Assembly (NCBI RefSeq): GCF_039545795.1
Contig: NZ_CP154260.1
Location: 2,795,001-2,859,000 of the forward strand
Reading direction: 5' to 3'
DNA: 64,000 bases
Source of the DNA: Chitinophaga niabensis
GTDB taxonomy: Bacteria; Bacteroidota; Bacteroidia; Chitinophagales; Chitinophagaceae
The stretch's first letter is position 1. The number at the start of each line of letters is the position of its first letter. Positions 1 to 8,417 of this stretch are shown piece after piece. The notes beneath the pieces were generated by a model. The model was not told the DNA's origin, did not search any database, and saw only the letters and a list, made by a program, of their open reading frames with translations. The translations under genes were made by a program, and so were the position numbers.

Positions 1-174
1 CTTACAGAAGATAGCGGAAGAATTATATCCGCAAAGGTACGCTGCATCGGCCATCTGCCGCAATGTAATTTGCCCGTGCAGGTTTTCTTTCCCGAACTTT
101 ATAACCTTTTGTGTATTTTTTATAAAAACCTCAGGTAGGTTAATTATATTATAGAAATAACTCAGCAGGTTATC
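1..174 (-). pseudogene. Partial AraC-type HTH coding stretch (window edge; start not found)
   Basis: On the minus strand an open frame of 58 codons runs from 174 off the left edge. Its residues 31-58 (NLHGQITLRQMADAAYL and following) match the first helix-turn-helix of AraC-family regulators (pattern ENLxxxITLxxLAxxAYLS). A TAA at 177-175 precedes the frame and no ATG, GTG or TTG codon lies before the HTH. It is therefore either a 5'-truncated remnant, a gene with a very rare start, or a frameshifted gene. The rest of the HTH and any C-terminus lie outside the window. It diverges from the sugar-acid dehydratase at 208, the usual position of a local AraC regulator. The family is reasonably clear; gene integrity is unknown. 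Confidence 0.4.
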
Positions 175-207
175 TTAAATGGACCCTGCACTTTTATTTT
201 TATAAAC

Positions 208-1920
208 ATGAAAAAAGATCTGCGAAGCCAAAAATGGTTTGGAAAAAAAGGCAAAGATGGATTTATATACCGGGCCTGGATGAAAAACCAGGGCATCCCC
301 GATTATGAATTCAGGGGCAAACCTGTTATCGGGATCTGTAATACCTGGTCTGAACTCACGCCTTGCAACGCTCATTTCAGGGAACTGGCAGAATCTGTCA
401 AACGGGGTGTGATCGAAGCGGGAGGATTACCACTTGAGTTCCCTGTAATGTCGCTCGGAGAAACACTCATAAAACCCACAGCAATGCTTTACCGGAACCT
501 GGCAAGCATGGATGTGGAAGAATCCATCCGTGCCAATCCGCTGGACGGAGTTGTGTTATTGTGTGGTTGCGATAAAACAACACCATCACTGGTGATGGGT
601 GCCTGCAGCGTGGATCTCCCAACGATTGTGGTTTCCGGCGGAGCCATGCTAACCGGCAAATACAATGGCAAGGATATTGGAACAAGTGATCTATGGCGCT
701 TTTCCGAAGATGTCCGCTCAGGAATTATGAGTGAAGAAGAGTTGAATATAGCAGAATCCGGTATGTGCAGGAGCCGTGGTCATTGCGCAGTTATGGGCAC
801 CGCTTCATCAATGGCTTGTATGGTGGAAGCACTGGGCTTATCTCTTCCCGGCAATGCCGCCATCCCGGCGGTTGATGCCAACAGGAAGGTATTGGCGCAG
901 TTATCCGGAAAAAGGATCGTGGAAATGGTCCGGGAAGATCTCAGGTTATCAGCGATCCTTACACGACAGGCATTTGAAAATGCTATAAGGATAAACGCAG
1001 CTGTTGGCGGGTCTACCAACTTCGTTATTCATCTACTGGCTATTGCCGGCAGAATAGGCATATCATTAAAACTGGAAGATTTTGACCAGTTCTCCCGTAA
1101 CATTCCCCTTATTGCCAATCTTCAGCCATCAGGTAAATATTTCATGGAGGACTTCTATTACGCCGGGGGATTGCCTGCAGTAATGAAACAGATCGAAAAT
1201 CATTTACACGGTGATTGCGTTACTGTAAATGGAAGGAAGATCGCTGAAAATATCAAAAATGCGAAAACATGGAATACTGAAGTTATTGCGCCCGCTGATG
1301 CTCCCGTTAATATACACTCCGGAATTGCAGTGCTGAAAGGCAGCCTGTGTGAGAATGGAAGTGTTATTAAACCGTCAGCTGCAAGCCCTCAATTAATGAA
1401 ACACAAAGGAAAGGCTGTTGTATTTGAAAATATTGAAGATTATAAGGCACGTATCAATGATCCATTGCTTGATGTTAACGAAACCAGCGTGCTGGTGCTC
1501 AAAAACGCCGGACCCAAAGGTTATCCCGGAATGCCGGAGGTTGGAAATATGGGCCTCCCCACCAAACTGCTGCTCAAAGGAGTAACAGACATGGTACGGA
1601 TTTCGGATGGAAGGATGAGTGGAACCGGATTTGGAACGGTTGTGCTGCATGTTTCACCGGAAGCGGCAGAAAACGGAACATTTGCCCTGGTAGAAAATGG
1701 AGACCTGATAGAACTTGATGTGGAAAACCGGGTATTAAATCTACTTGTAGACCCAATGGAACTCAACAATCGGAAAAATAAGCGTGTTGCCTTTAAAAGC
1801 CCATTCAACCGGGGCTATGTACGCCTGTTCATTGATCATGTTGAACAGGCAGACAAAGGAGCCGATTTTGATTTTCTTAAAGGCGGGTCTGGCAGCGAAG
1901 TATCCAGAGACTCTCACTAA
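208..1920 (+). CDS. IlvD/Edd-family dehydratase, probably sugar-acid (L-arabinonate type)
   Basis: This 570-aa protein belongs to the IlvD/Edd family of Fe-S dehydratases, which turn 2,3-dihydroxy acids into 2-keto acids. Candidate cluster-ligand cysteines are C53 (TPCN), C121 (CGCDKTTPS) and C193 (GHC), and the C-terminal RMSGT motif carries the family's catalytic serine. Length is normal. The CDKTTP variant, the ICNTWSELTPCN start and the partner short-chain dehydrogenase 11 nt downstream fit the sugar-acid branch (arabinonate or fuconate type) better than valine/isoleucine IlvD, because no ilvBCN genes are nearby. The exact substrate cannot be read from sequence. A cytoplasmic role in oxidative sugar catabolism is inferred. 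Confidence 0.85.
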   Translation: MKKDLRSQKWFGKKGKDGFIYRAWMKNQGIPDYEFRGKPVIGICNTWSELTPCNAHFRELAESVKRGVIEAGGLPLEFPVMSLGETLIKPTAMLYRNLASMDVEESIRANPLDGVVLLCGCDKTTPSLVMGACSVDLPTIVVSGGAMLTGKYNGKDIGTSDLWRFSEDVRSGIMSEEELNIAESGMCRSRGHCAVMGTASSMACMVEALGLSLPGNAAIPAVDANRKVLAQLSGKRIVEMVREDLRLSAILTRQAFENAIRINAAVGGSTNFVIHLLAIAGRIGISLKLEDFDQFSRNIPLIANLQPSGKYFMEDFYYAGGLPAVMKQIENHLHGDCVTVNGRKIAENIKNAKTWNTEVIAPADAPVNIHSGIAVLKGSLCENGSVIKPSAASPQLMKHKGKAVVFENIEDYKARINDPLLDVNETSVLVLKNAGPKGYPGMPEVGNMGLPTKLLLKGVTDMVRISDGRMSGTGFGTVVLHVSPEAAENGTFALVENGDLIELDVENRVLNLLVDPMELNNRKNKRVAFKSPFNRGYVRLFIDHVEQADKGADFDFLKGGSGSEVSRDSH

Positions 1921-1931
1921 TATTTTTCAGC

Positions 1932-2690
1932 ATGAACTTTAGTAACAAAACAGCCATCGTAACTGGAGCGGGCCAGGGGATTGGATTTGAGATCTGCCGG
2001 CAACTTGCAAAATATGGAGCCACGGTATTGCTGAACGACATTGATGAGGAACTGGCAAACAATGCGGCGGAAAAAATAAGACTTGAAAATGGGAACTGTA
2101 TTTCAGTAGCAGGAGACAGTGGCGACCCGGGCTTCGTCAATGATCTGGTACAACAAGCTGTTGCCGCTAACGGGCATCTTGATATTGCTATTGCAAATGC
2201 CGGTATCACCTTATTCGGGGATTTTCTTTCGTATCCTGCGGAGTCACTTTATAAGGTGCTTCATGTAAACATAGGGGGAACATTCTTTCTTGCCCAGGCA
2301 GCCTCCCGGCAGATGAAATTACAGGGCACCGGAGGCGCCTTACTTTTCACTTCTTCCGTAACCGGGCATCAGGCACACAAAGACCTCGCTGCTTATTCGA
2401 TGACAAAGGCCGCGCTGGAAATGTTAGCCAAAAACCTGGTAGTTGAAGTGTCAGCATATGGTATAACTGTCAATACAGTAGCTCCCGGAGCTACGCTCAC
2501 CGAGCGAACAGAAAGCGATCCCGGATATGCTTCAACCTGGTCACGCATCACCCCCATGGGCAAACCCGCATCTGTAGGCGATATCGCGAGTGCAGCTTTG
2601 TTCCTTGTATCCGACCACGCAAGGCACATCACCGGACAGACCCTGCTGGTAGATGGAGGATGGACAGCCACCAGCCCCTCACCCTATTAA
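1932..2690 (+). CDS. Short-chain dehydrogenase/reductase (SDR)
   Basis: This 252-aa classical SDR has a Rossmann fold with the TGAGQGIG cofactor motif (residues 11-18), the NAG motif (89-91), the catalytic Ser at 141/142, Tyr155 and Lys159 (YSMTK), and the C-terminal GQTLLVDGGW signature. D36 at the end of the second strand favours NAD(H) over NADP(H). It starts 11 nt after the IlvD/Edd-type dehydratase and is almost certainly co-transcribed. The pair suggests a non-phosphorylative sugar route in which the SDR oxidises a sugar or a downstream keto-acid. The substrate is unknown. Confidence 0.85.
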   Translation: MNFSNKTAIVTGAGQGIGFEICRQLAKYGATVLLNDIDEELANNAAEKIRLENGNCISVAGDSGDPGFVNDLVQQAVAANGHLDIAIANAGITLFGDFLSYPAESLYKVLHVNIGGTFFLAQAASRQMKLQGTGGALLFTSSVTGHQAHKDLAAYSMTKAALEMLAKNLVVEVSAYGITVNTVAPGATLTERTESDPGYASTWSRITPMGKPASVGDIASAALFLVSDHARHITGQTLLVDGGWTATSPSPY

Positions 2691-2915
2691 GGAACTTTTA
2701 TCATCCAGGGCAAAGGCAACTTAAGCATCGCTGCTTTTCCTCAACAATAAATTGTCTGCCAATTGACCCATAGACGGCCAGCGTAGCAACACCGGGCGCC
2801 GGAAGAGCTATTAGAAGTATTCACTTGCTCAGATCTGTACTTGAAAAGCGCCTCTAACTTGTCTTGACCTTATTCCATAGAATATCAGTAAATTCATTTT
2901 AACATCATTAAGCTT

Positions 2916-3653
2916 ATGATAAGAGTTCTTATCTGCCTTTTGTGCTGTGCGTTATCCCTTCAAAAAACCCATGCTCAGCTTTTACTCACGCAGCAGGATA
3001 GCAGTATAGCCATATACGACCTGGCCAGCAATAACGTAGTAGAACTCTTCCCAAAAATAACCGGGCATTTATCCGGTTATCGCATCTCAAACGATTCGAT
3101 CTTCTGTTACATTACCCACAATGGGGTGATTACAGCTGAACCCTTTGCATTGAGCAGGATCAGCAGCCCCGTTCCAAAGATCCGGGAAGCCGACTACATT
3201 CAGCAGATAGAACATGACACCATCGTTCATATTTCAGAAAGGGAAAAGCTTATTGCTACCAGAAATTGCATTGGATTGTGTGTAGACCACAACATACGCT
3301 GGACATTGTTCGGCAAGGGCATAGTTAATTGTATTGATTGTAAAGCGTCCTTATCTGAAAACGGCCAGATTAACCTGTCAGGGATAAGTATAGATCCCGG
3401 TAAAACCGGTTTTTTATATGTTGCGGCCAAGTGGGGATTTGTTGTTAGTTATAGCAAGATCTATCATGTTGACTTAAAGAACGGTGCTAAAAAATTGCTG
3501 GTGAAACGCGCGGGTAACCCCTATTATTCTCCTGATGGGCTATATATTCTTTATAGAAATGCATATAAGGAAGAATATAAGGTCATGCAAAAAACAGGCA
3601 GCAAAATGGCGTACAGGTTTAACAAGGCCTATTGGGTGTATGAGAAGATATAA
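2916..3653 (+). CDS. Secreted protein of unknown function
   Basis: This 245-aa protein has a clear signal peptide: a hydrophobic stretch over residues 3-16, with likely cleavage after THA near residue 20. I do not recognise the mature part. It is rich in short hydrophobic beta-strand-like segments and ends with a passage (YYSPDGLYILYRN) that resembles a WD40/TolB-like propeller blade, so a partial beta-propeller is possible. No catalytic motif is visible. It stands alone, 225 nt after the SDR; the following gene begins about 96 nt downstream. Confidence 0.6.
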   Translation: MIRVLICLLCCALSLQKTHAQLLLTQQDSSIAIYDLASNNVVELFPKITGHLSGYRISNDSIFCYITHNGVITAEPFALSRISSPVPKIREADYIQQIEHDTIVHISEREKLIATRNCIGLCVDHNIRWTLFGKGIVNCIDCKASLSENGQINLSGISIDPGKTGFLYVAAKWGFVVSYSKIYHVDLKNGAKKLLVKRAGNPYYSPDGLYILYRNAYKEEYKVMQKTGSKMAYRFNKAYWVYEKI

Positions 3654-3749
3654 GTGTTAATCCAAAAAAACCACAAAAGTCTTAATATAGATCAACATTT
3701 TTTGGTGCCCTATTCCGTACGTTGCTATTTCACCAAAAACAAATACGTT

Positions 3750-4565
3750 ATGGCAACACAAACAGGAGTTATCAAGTATGAAGGCAAGCTGGACGAAACC
3801 ATCGGTTACAACCGCAAGGGAAAACGCTGCATCCGCCGCCTGCCTAAACATGTACGGAGAAGTATTGCCACGATACTTTCCGGCACCGACTTTGGCACCG
3901 CCAGCAAGGCGGGCAAACTGATCCGCCGGGCCTTATTACCCGGCCTGGATATCAGGCTGGATCATACCCTCACCAACCGGCTCAACAAAGAGATGCTGAA
4001 GGTACTTTATACAGGCAGCCGGGAACGTGGCCACAGAAGTATCCAAAACAAAGCGCTCGAACTATTGAAGGGATTCCAATTCAATAAAACCACCGGGCTG
4101 GACAGGCTCTTACCTTTTCCCATCCCCAAAGTAGTGCAGGATGGCGATAAGTTACGGATCGCTATACCAGCTATGGAAGCCAAAGCCATCCGCCATGCCG
4201 GTAATACAACGCACATTGAGATCAAAGCGGTTGCAGCAGGTGTGAACTTTAATGGTGGTGATCAGGAACAGGCGGTATCAGACAAAGTATTGTTTAACAT
4301 TCACCAACCGGCAGCGGCTACAGAATTAGTACTTCCTTTCAAAGCAGGGCAGGCAGAAACGATCGTGGTCTTACAGGTAAGGGCATTTAGTGAAGACAAT
4401 GGTATCTTGTATGCATCGGGCAATAAGAAATACTGTGCAGCGGATATCATTGATGTTATTCCATCTTTCACTGAAGAGGAAACAGGAACACCGGCACACG
4501 CAGCAGAACCATCCCTTTCCCTGCTGCACACTGATAAAACCTACGCTGCGCCTCAGAAGGAATGA
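3750..4565 (+). CDS. Conserved Bacteroidota hypothetical protein
   Basis: This 271-aa protein has no signal peptide. I chose ATG 3750 (MATQTGVIKYEG). An in-frame GTG at 3654, directly abutting the preceding stop, would add 32 residues that do not look conserved. The N-terminus (GVIKYEGKLDETIGYNRKG, then FGTASKAGKLIRRAL) recalls a family of Bacteroidota proteins that begin with GxIKxxGxIxxxxxY and carry an FGxAxKAGKLxR motif; this is from memory, and the function is unknown. The basic first third (many Arg/Lys) and the beta-rich remainder suggest a nucleic-acid- or surface-binding protein, but that is speculation. Confidence 0.6.
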   Translation: MATQTGVIKYEGKLDETIGYNRKGKRCIRRLPKHVRRSIATILSGTDFGTASKAGKLIRRALLPGLDIRLDHTLTNRLNKEMLKVLYTGSRERGHRSIQNKALELLKGFQFNKTTGLDRLLPFPIPKVVQDGDKLRIAIPAMEAKAIRHAGNTTHIEIKAVAAGVNFNGGDQEQAVSDKVLFNIHQPAAATELVLPFKAGQAETIVVLQVRAFSEDNGILYASGNKKYCAADIIDVIPSFTEEETGTPAHAAEPSLSLLHTDKTYAAPQKE

Positions 4566-5102
4566 TTACAAATGAGGCGGGTGACAAAAATTGATGTGAA
4601 GCGTTCCTTCCGCCGGAAAATCAATGTGCATAATGGAAAAACAGCACATTATTTGCAGTAAATTTGTAGAATGGAAACACAATATCCGAACAACCTTCTC
4701 TTTCCATTAGCTAAAAAGCAGCTTTTAGCACCCAACACCCCAAACTTAAGCCCTAAACATTAACCCCACATCATCTCCACCACAAGTACACATCATCTCC
4801 ACATCAAGTCCACCTATCTCCCGGTATTCTCTCGTCAATCCCTTAACTGTCCTGTATTGTTCCTCTATACTACACCCCAGATACACGGCCAGTAACCTTC
4901 TTACTGCCCAAAGCATAAGATAACACAGCAACAACAACCCTCTTACTGCCCCGAAGCATATGATAACACGGCAGCAATAACCTTACTATTCCCCCAAAAG
5001 CATAAGATATGACAACACAGCAACACCTCCCTTCCCGTTAAAAAATAAATATTGATTTTCAAGGTCTTCTACTCCTCCCCAAAGAAATATCAAAATAAAT
5101 AC
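4566..5102 (+). other. Intergenic region with simple-sequence character
   Basis: No convincing gene is present in this ~540-nt stretch. It holds short C- and A-rich reiterations: 'catctccacc', 'catcatctcc' and 'catcaagtcc' around 4770-4815, followed by three degenerate ~45-bp units at 4891-5030 (separate entry). The one minus-strand frame here (4746-4937) has low-complexity composition that follows from the repeats. Confidence 0.6.
4891..5030 (+). repeat. Three degenerate ~45-bp tandem repeats
   Basis: Three imperfect copies follow each other at about 4891-4936, 4937-4979 and 4980-5030. All share a core 'cttact' plus C-run, then 'aagcata' and 'gata', then 'acac' and 'cagcaa'. Copies differ by substitutions and small indels. 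They sit in the non-coding gap upstream of the ArsR operon. No protein motif or CRISPR-like repeat/spacer pattern is seen. Confidence 0.6.
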
Positions 5103-5148
5103 GCGCAAGTCAAAACTTGCACATATATTTGCAAGAAATTACTTGCGC
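5103..5148 (+). promoter_or_regulatory. ArsR operon promoter with paired operator palindromes
   Basis: Two inverted repeats of the same half-site flank a consensus Bacteroidota -7 element. Palindrome 1 is GCAAGT-caaa-ACTTGC at 5105-5120. Palindrome 2 is GCAAG-aaatta-CTTGC at 5131-5146. The outermost arms GCGCAAGT (5103-5110) and ACTTGCGC (5141-5148) also pair. The -7 element TATATTTG lies at 5124-5131, between the two sites. The start codon at 5152 follows by four bases. Binding of the ArsR dimer would block polymerase and perhaps translation, so autoregulation is the likely reading. Confidence 0.65.
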
Positions 5149-5151
5149 ATT

Positions 5152-5478
5152 ATGAACCAGACGAGAGACATCTTTCAGGCAATAGCAGACCCAACCCGCA
5201 GGCAAATTATAGGAATGCTCGCTGGAAAATCATTGAACGTAAATGCCATAGCCCAGGAATTTGATATGACCCGGCAGGCAGTTTCATTACATGTCCAATT
5301 CCTGAACGATTGTGGTCTTATTGTGATCAAACAACAAGGCAGGGAAAGATATTGCGAAGCAAAATTCGAAAGATTGAATGAAGTCAGAGACTGGATAGAT
5401 CAATACCGGAAATATTGGGACAATAAATTTGACGCATTAGAAGGTTACCTGGATAAAATTCAAAAAAAGAAGAAATAA
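5152..5478 (+). CDS. ArsR-family transcriptional regulator
   Basis: This 108-aa winged-helix repressor starts at ATG 5152 (MNQTRDIFQAIADPTRRQI); a TTG three codons upstream lies inside the operator and is less likely. The N-terminal IADPTRRQIIGML and the recognition helix MTRQAVSLHVQFLNDCGLI are typical of ArsR proteins that sit beside SRPBCC or similar small enzymes. There is only one cysteine and no metal-binding ELCVCDL motif, so metal sensing is unlikely. The C-terminal ~35 residues are charged and helical and probably dimerise. It is first in an operon with the two genes downstream, and the palindromes over its promoter suggest it represses itself. Confidence 0.85.
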   Translation: MNQTRDIFQAIADPTRRQIIGMLAGKSLNVNAIAQEFDMTRQAVSLHVQFLNDCGLIVIKQQGRERYCEAKFERLNEVRDWIDQYRKYWDNKFDALEGYLDKIQKKKK

Positions 5479-5518
5479 GAAGATACACAACCTGAAAACT
5501 ATCTTAAAACACTAGCAG

Positions 5519-6061
5519 ATGCATAAAATAATTTCAGCAACTGGTATTGCTCTTGCCATGCTTTTCTTCACAGGATTCCGGGAAGTAGAAAAAGCTCCCG
5601 TAGCAATAGCTGACAAAGCTATTCCTGAAGAAAAAAAAGCGCTTTTGAATAAAATTGTAGGGCGCTGGATAACGCAAACAAACATCCATGCAAGGAATGG
5701 TCAGCCGGCCTCAAAAGTAATTGGCAGTGATGTATGGCAATGGTCGCCAGATGGAAATTTCCTCCTGCATATCGCTTATGGCATTCGTGATAAAAATGGT
5801 TTCGGTGGAATGGAAATTACTGGTTACAACGCAAAAACAGGTGGCTTTGATAGTTACAACTTTAACCCGGATGGTAGTTTTTCCATGGGTACCCTTACCA
5901 TTGATAACAATACCTGGATATGGAGCAGCGACAATGTGAGAACAACAGGTGTAATGGATGGAGACGGTAAACTGCTGCCTGTAAAACATGAAATTACAGA
6001 AGATGGTAAAACTTATGAAGTGTTCATGGACGGCGTGCTAACTAAAGGTGCAGATCTTTAA
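5519..6061 (+). CDS. Secreted DUF1579-like protein
   Basis: This 180-aa protein has an N-terminal signal sequence (hydrophobic residues 7-20). The mature region contains LLNKIVGRWITQTNI, a WQWSPDGNFL strand and paired strands ending in YEVFMDGVL. This pattern recalls small lipocalin-like families that measure 'how much is left' (DUF1579 and related), where the GRW motif opens the barrel. The ligand is unknown. It lies 40 nt after arsR and 17 nt before the DHFR-like gene, so it is part of the same operon. The family assignment is tentative. Confidence 0.55.
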   Translation: MHKIISATGIALAMLFFTGFREVEKAPVAIADKAIPEEKKALLNKIVGRWITQTNIHARNGQPASKVIGSDVWQWSPDGNFLLHIAYGIRDKNGFGGMEITGYNAKTGGFDSYNFNPDGSFSMGTLTIDNNTWIWSSDNVRTTGVMDGDGKLLPVKHEITEDGKTYEVFMDGVLTKGADL

Positions 6062-6078
6062 AATAAAAACAGAACTAT

Positions 6079-6651
6079 ATGAGAAAAGTAATTTCATTTA
6101 TGCACATATCGCTTGACGGTTTTGTTGCAGGCCCGAACGGAGAACTGGATTGGGTGAAAGTAGACGAAGAAATTTTCAGTCATGTTGGTACGCGGATAAA
6201 CGAAGGCGACACGGCATTATACGGACGGGTAACTTACCAGATGATGGAAGGTTACTGGCCTACCGCAGGAGACAAACCCAACGCCTCTAAACACGACATC
6301 GAACATTCAAAGTGGTATAAAAATGTGCACAAAGTTGTTTTATCAAAAACAATGAAAAATGAAGGTTTGACTAACACCACGATTATCAGTGATAACCTTA
6401 CGGACAAAATAAATGAAATAAAACAACAACCAGGCAATAATATCCTGATTTTTGGCAGCCCTTCAGCAACACATGCACTTCTTCAGCAGAATTTAGTAGA
6501 CGGCTTTTGGTTGTTTTTAAATCCAATTATTCTTGGACAGGGAATTCCATTGTTTAAAGGCATTAAAGACAAAATAAAACTAAACCTCTTGCCTGGTACC
6601 CGGCAATTTACCTCCGGTGTTACGGCATTGAATTATGCGGTTGACAAGTAA
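6079..6651 (+). CDS. Dihydrofolate reductase-family protein (RibD C-terminal domain)
   Basis: This 190-aa protein covers one RibD_C/DHFR-like domain. It starts MRKVISFMHISLDGFVAGPNG, the typical first strand, followed by the ALYGRVTYQMMEGYWP motif, NNILIFGSPSATHALLQ (NADPH-binding segment) and a final strand with GVTALNYAV. Members reduce pterin- or pyrimidine-like substrates with NADPH; many stand-alone copies have no known substrate. It is last in the arsR operon and is followed by a good terminator. The product is probably a cytoplasmic oxidoreductase, but not folA. Confidence 0.85.
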   Translation: MRKVISFMHISLDGFVAGPNGELDWVKVDEEIFSHVGTRINEGDTALYGRVTYQMMEGYWPTAGDKPNASKHDIEHSKWYKNVHKVVLSKTMKNEGLTNTTIISDNLTDKINEIKQQPGNNILIFGSPSATHALLQQNLVDGFWLFLNPIILGQGIPLFKGIKDKIKLNLLPGTRQFTSGVTALNYAVDK

Positions 6652-6656
6652 TAGTG

Positions 6657-6684
6657 AAAAAAGGCGGCATTTGCTGCCTTTTTT
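6657..6684 (+). terminator. Rho-independent terminator after the arsR operon
   Basis: A hairpin GGCGGC-attt-GCTGCC with one G-T pair is flanked by six A on the left and six T on the right, which extend the stem. It starts 5 nt after the DHFR-like stop codon. Confidence 0.85.
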
Positions 6685-6702
6685 CATTATCTTAAATACT
6701 GT

Positions 6703-7731
6703 ATGAAGGTATTCTCACAGATCATCAACTGGCGCCTGCATCATGTATTCTTCTGGCTGGCCTTCTTTGTGGTATGGATCACACTAAGAATAGATGACTA
6801 TCCTGATCTGTTACCTACTATCCTGGCCGGCCTCCTAAAAGTACTGTCGCTGGCCGGTGCCGTATACTTCACCAATTATGTGCTGATCCCCCGGCAGCTG
6901 TATACCAAACAATACCTTGCGTTCTTTTTAAGCTTTACAGCGTTGGTACTGGTTACCGGTTTCCTGGTGATCAAAATACTCAACCTCATCCTTAAGCCCT
7001 ACGCCTCCAGTATCACCCACTGGCCCAATGCCACCTTCAACAGCCAGGTCTATGATGTATACATCCCGCTGTTCTTTATGGTGGGCGCAGCCGCAGGTAT
7101 TAAATTCTATATAGACCAGTTAAGGACTTTACACCGCCTGCAGGGCGCATTAAGAGCAGGTGCCGAACAGGAGCTGCAATATTTAAGAGCTCAGATCAAC
7201 CCTCATTCGCTCTTCAATTCCCTCAACACTATTTACTTCCTCATTCATAAAGAGAATAAAGAAGCGAGGGAAACACTGATGAAATTTTCTGACCTGCTGC
7301 GTTATCAGTTGTATGATTGTAATACAGACAGGATAGCTATAGAGAAGGAGATCCGGTATCTCAGGAACTATGTGTCCATCCAGCAGTTAAGGCATGATGA
7401 AAAATATAACATCAGCTTTCATACAGATGAAACCGTAAAAGACTTCAGCATTGCCCCGCTCCTGCTGATCACCTTTGTGGAGAATGCGTTCAAACATGTA
7501 TCCGCCCATGAGCAAAACCACATCAACATCACCCTCAAAAAAGAGCATCAAAAACTGCAACTAAAAGTATACAACACCAAAGAGAGCAGAACACAGCACG
7601 AAGAGCCTGGCGGCATTGGACTGGCCAATGCGAAAAGAAGACTGGAACTGCTGTACCCGGATAAGTATACATTGGATATTTCAGACAACAGCACTACATT
7701 TACGGTCACCCTAATCCTTGACGTATCATGA
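6703..7731 (+). CDS. LytS/YehU-type sensor histidine kinase
   Basis: This 342-aa membrane kinase has four predicted N-terminal membrane segments (about residues 14-30, 42-62, 72-95 and 117-134), a short coiled-coil linker, then a His_kinase domain with the phospho-acceptor His168 in QINPHSLFNSLN. The family motif is normally PHFLFN; here the Phe after His is Ser. The N-box is FVENAFKH (258-265) and the glycine box GGIGLANAKRRL. There is no periplasmic sensor domain, so the signal is probably sensed in the membrane. The stop overlaps the start of the regulator gene by 4 nt (ATGA), so the two are translationally coupled. Confidence 0.9.
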   Translation: MKVFSQIINWRLHHVFFWLAFFVVWITLRIDDYPDLLPTILAGLLKVLSLAGAVYFTNYVLIPRQLYTKQYLAFFLSFTALVLVTGFLVIKILNLILKPYASSITHWPNATFNSQVYDVYIPLFFMVGAAAGIKFYIDQLRTLHRLQGALRAGAEQELQYLRAQINPHSLFNSLNTIYFLIHKENKEARETLMKFSDLLRYQLYDCNTDRIAIEKEIRYLRNYVSIQQLRHDEKYNISFHTDETVKDFSIAPLLLITFVENAFKHVSAHEQNHINITLKKEHQKLQLKVYNTKESRTQHEEPGGIGLANAKRRLELLYPDKYTLDISDNSTTFTVTLILDVS

Positions 7732-8417
7732 AGATCCGCTGCATCATAGTTGATGATGAACCACTGGCCCGCAAAGGCCTGAAGGAATACATCGCAGACG
7801 TGAGTTTCCTCGAACTCGCCGGTGAATATGATTCTCCTGTAAAAGCAGCGGAAATACTGCAACAGGAACAGATAGACCTCATGTTCCTGGATATCCAGAT
7901 GCCCCGCATGACGGGGATTGAATTCCTCCGTTCACTTCCCCAGCCACCACAGGTGATCTTCACCACTGCCTATCCGGATTATGCCGTAGAAAGTTTTGAA
8001 CTGAATGTACTGGATTACCTTGTGAAACCCATTTCCTTTGAGCGTTTCATGAAAGCCGTACTGAAAGCAAAAAATCAGCAGAAGAACACCACTTCTTATT
8101 TCTTTATCAAGTGCGATAATAAACTGGAAAAGATCGCCTACCAGGATATCCTCTATGCAGAGGCGCTGCAGAATTATGTGGCCATCCACACTTCGTCCCG
8201 CAAATTCATCACTTACCTCACTTTTAAAGGTGTGGAAGATTATCTGCCGGCAGACCAGTTCGTGAAAGTACATAAGTCCTTCATCGTAGCGCTGGATAAA
8301 ATAGATAGTATAGAAGGAAATGAATTACTGGTAGGGCCGCACCATATTCCCATCAGCAGGAACTTAAAGGAAGAAGTGATGGAAAAGATATTGAATAACA
8401 GGTACCTGAAAAGATGA
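7728..8417 (+). CDS. LytTR-family response regulator
   Basis: This 229-aa protein has a receiver domain (residues 1-120) with acidic pocket D9/D10, phospho-acceptor D55 (FLDIQMPRMTG) and the switch region TAYPDYAVESF, ending with the conserved VKPISFERF. A LytTR DNA-binding domain follows (about 130-229), with FIKCDNKLEKI, YAEALQNYVAIHT and FVKVHKSFIV. It forms a two-component system with the kinase just upstream (4-nt overlap). Targets are usually direct repeats in promoters; none could be assigned here. Confidence 0.92.
   Translation: MKIRCIIVDDEPLARKGLKEYIADVSFLELAGEYDSPVKAAEILQQEQIDLMFLDIQMPRMTGIEFLRSLPQPPQVIFTTAYPDYAVESFELNVLDYLVKPISFERFMKAVLKAKNQQKNTTSYFFIKCDNKLEKIAYQDILYAEALQNYVAIHTSSRKFITYLTFKGVEDYLPADQFVKVHKSFIVALDKIDSIEGNELLVGPHHIPISRNLKEEVMEKILNNRYLKR

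Noticed and set aside
4746..4937. 63-codon minus-strand frame in the repeat-rich gap
   Set aside because: Its residues reflect the tandem repeat and simple sequence; no start context or family.
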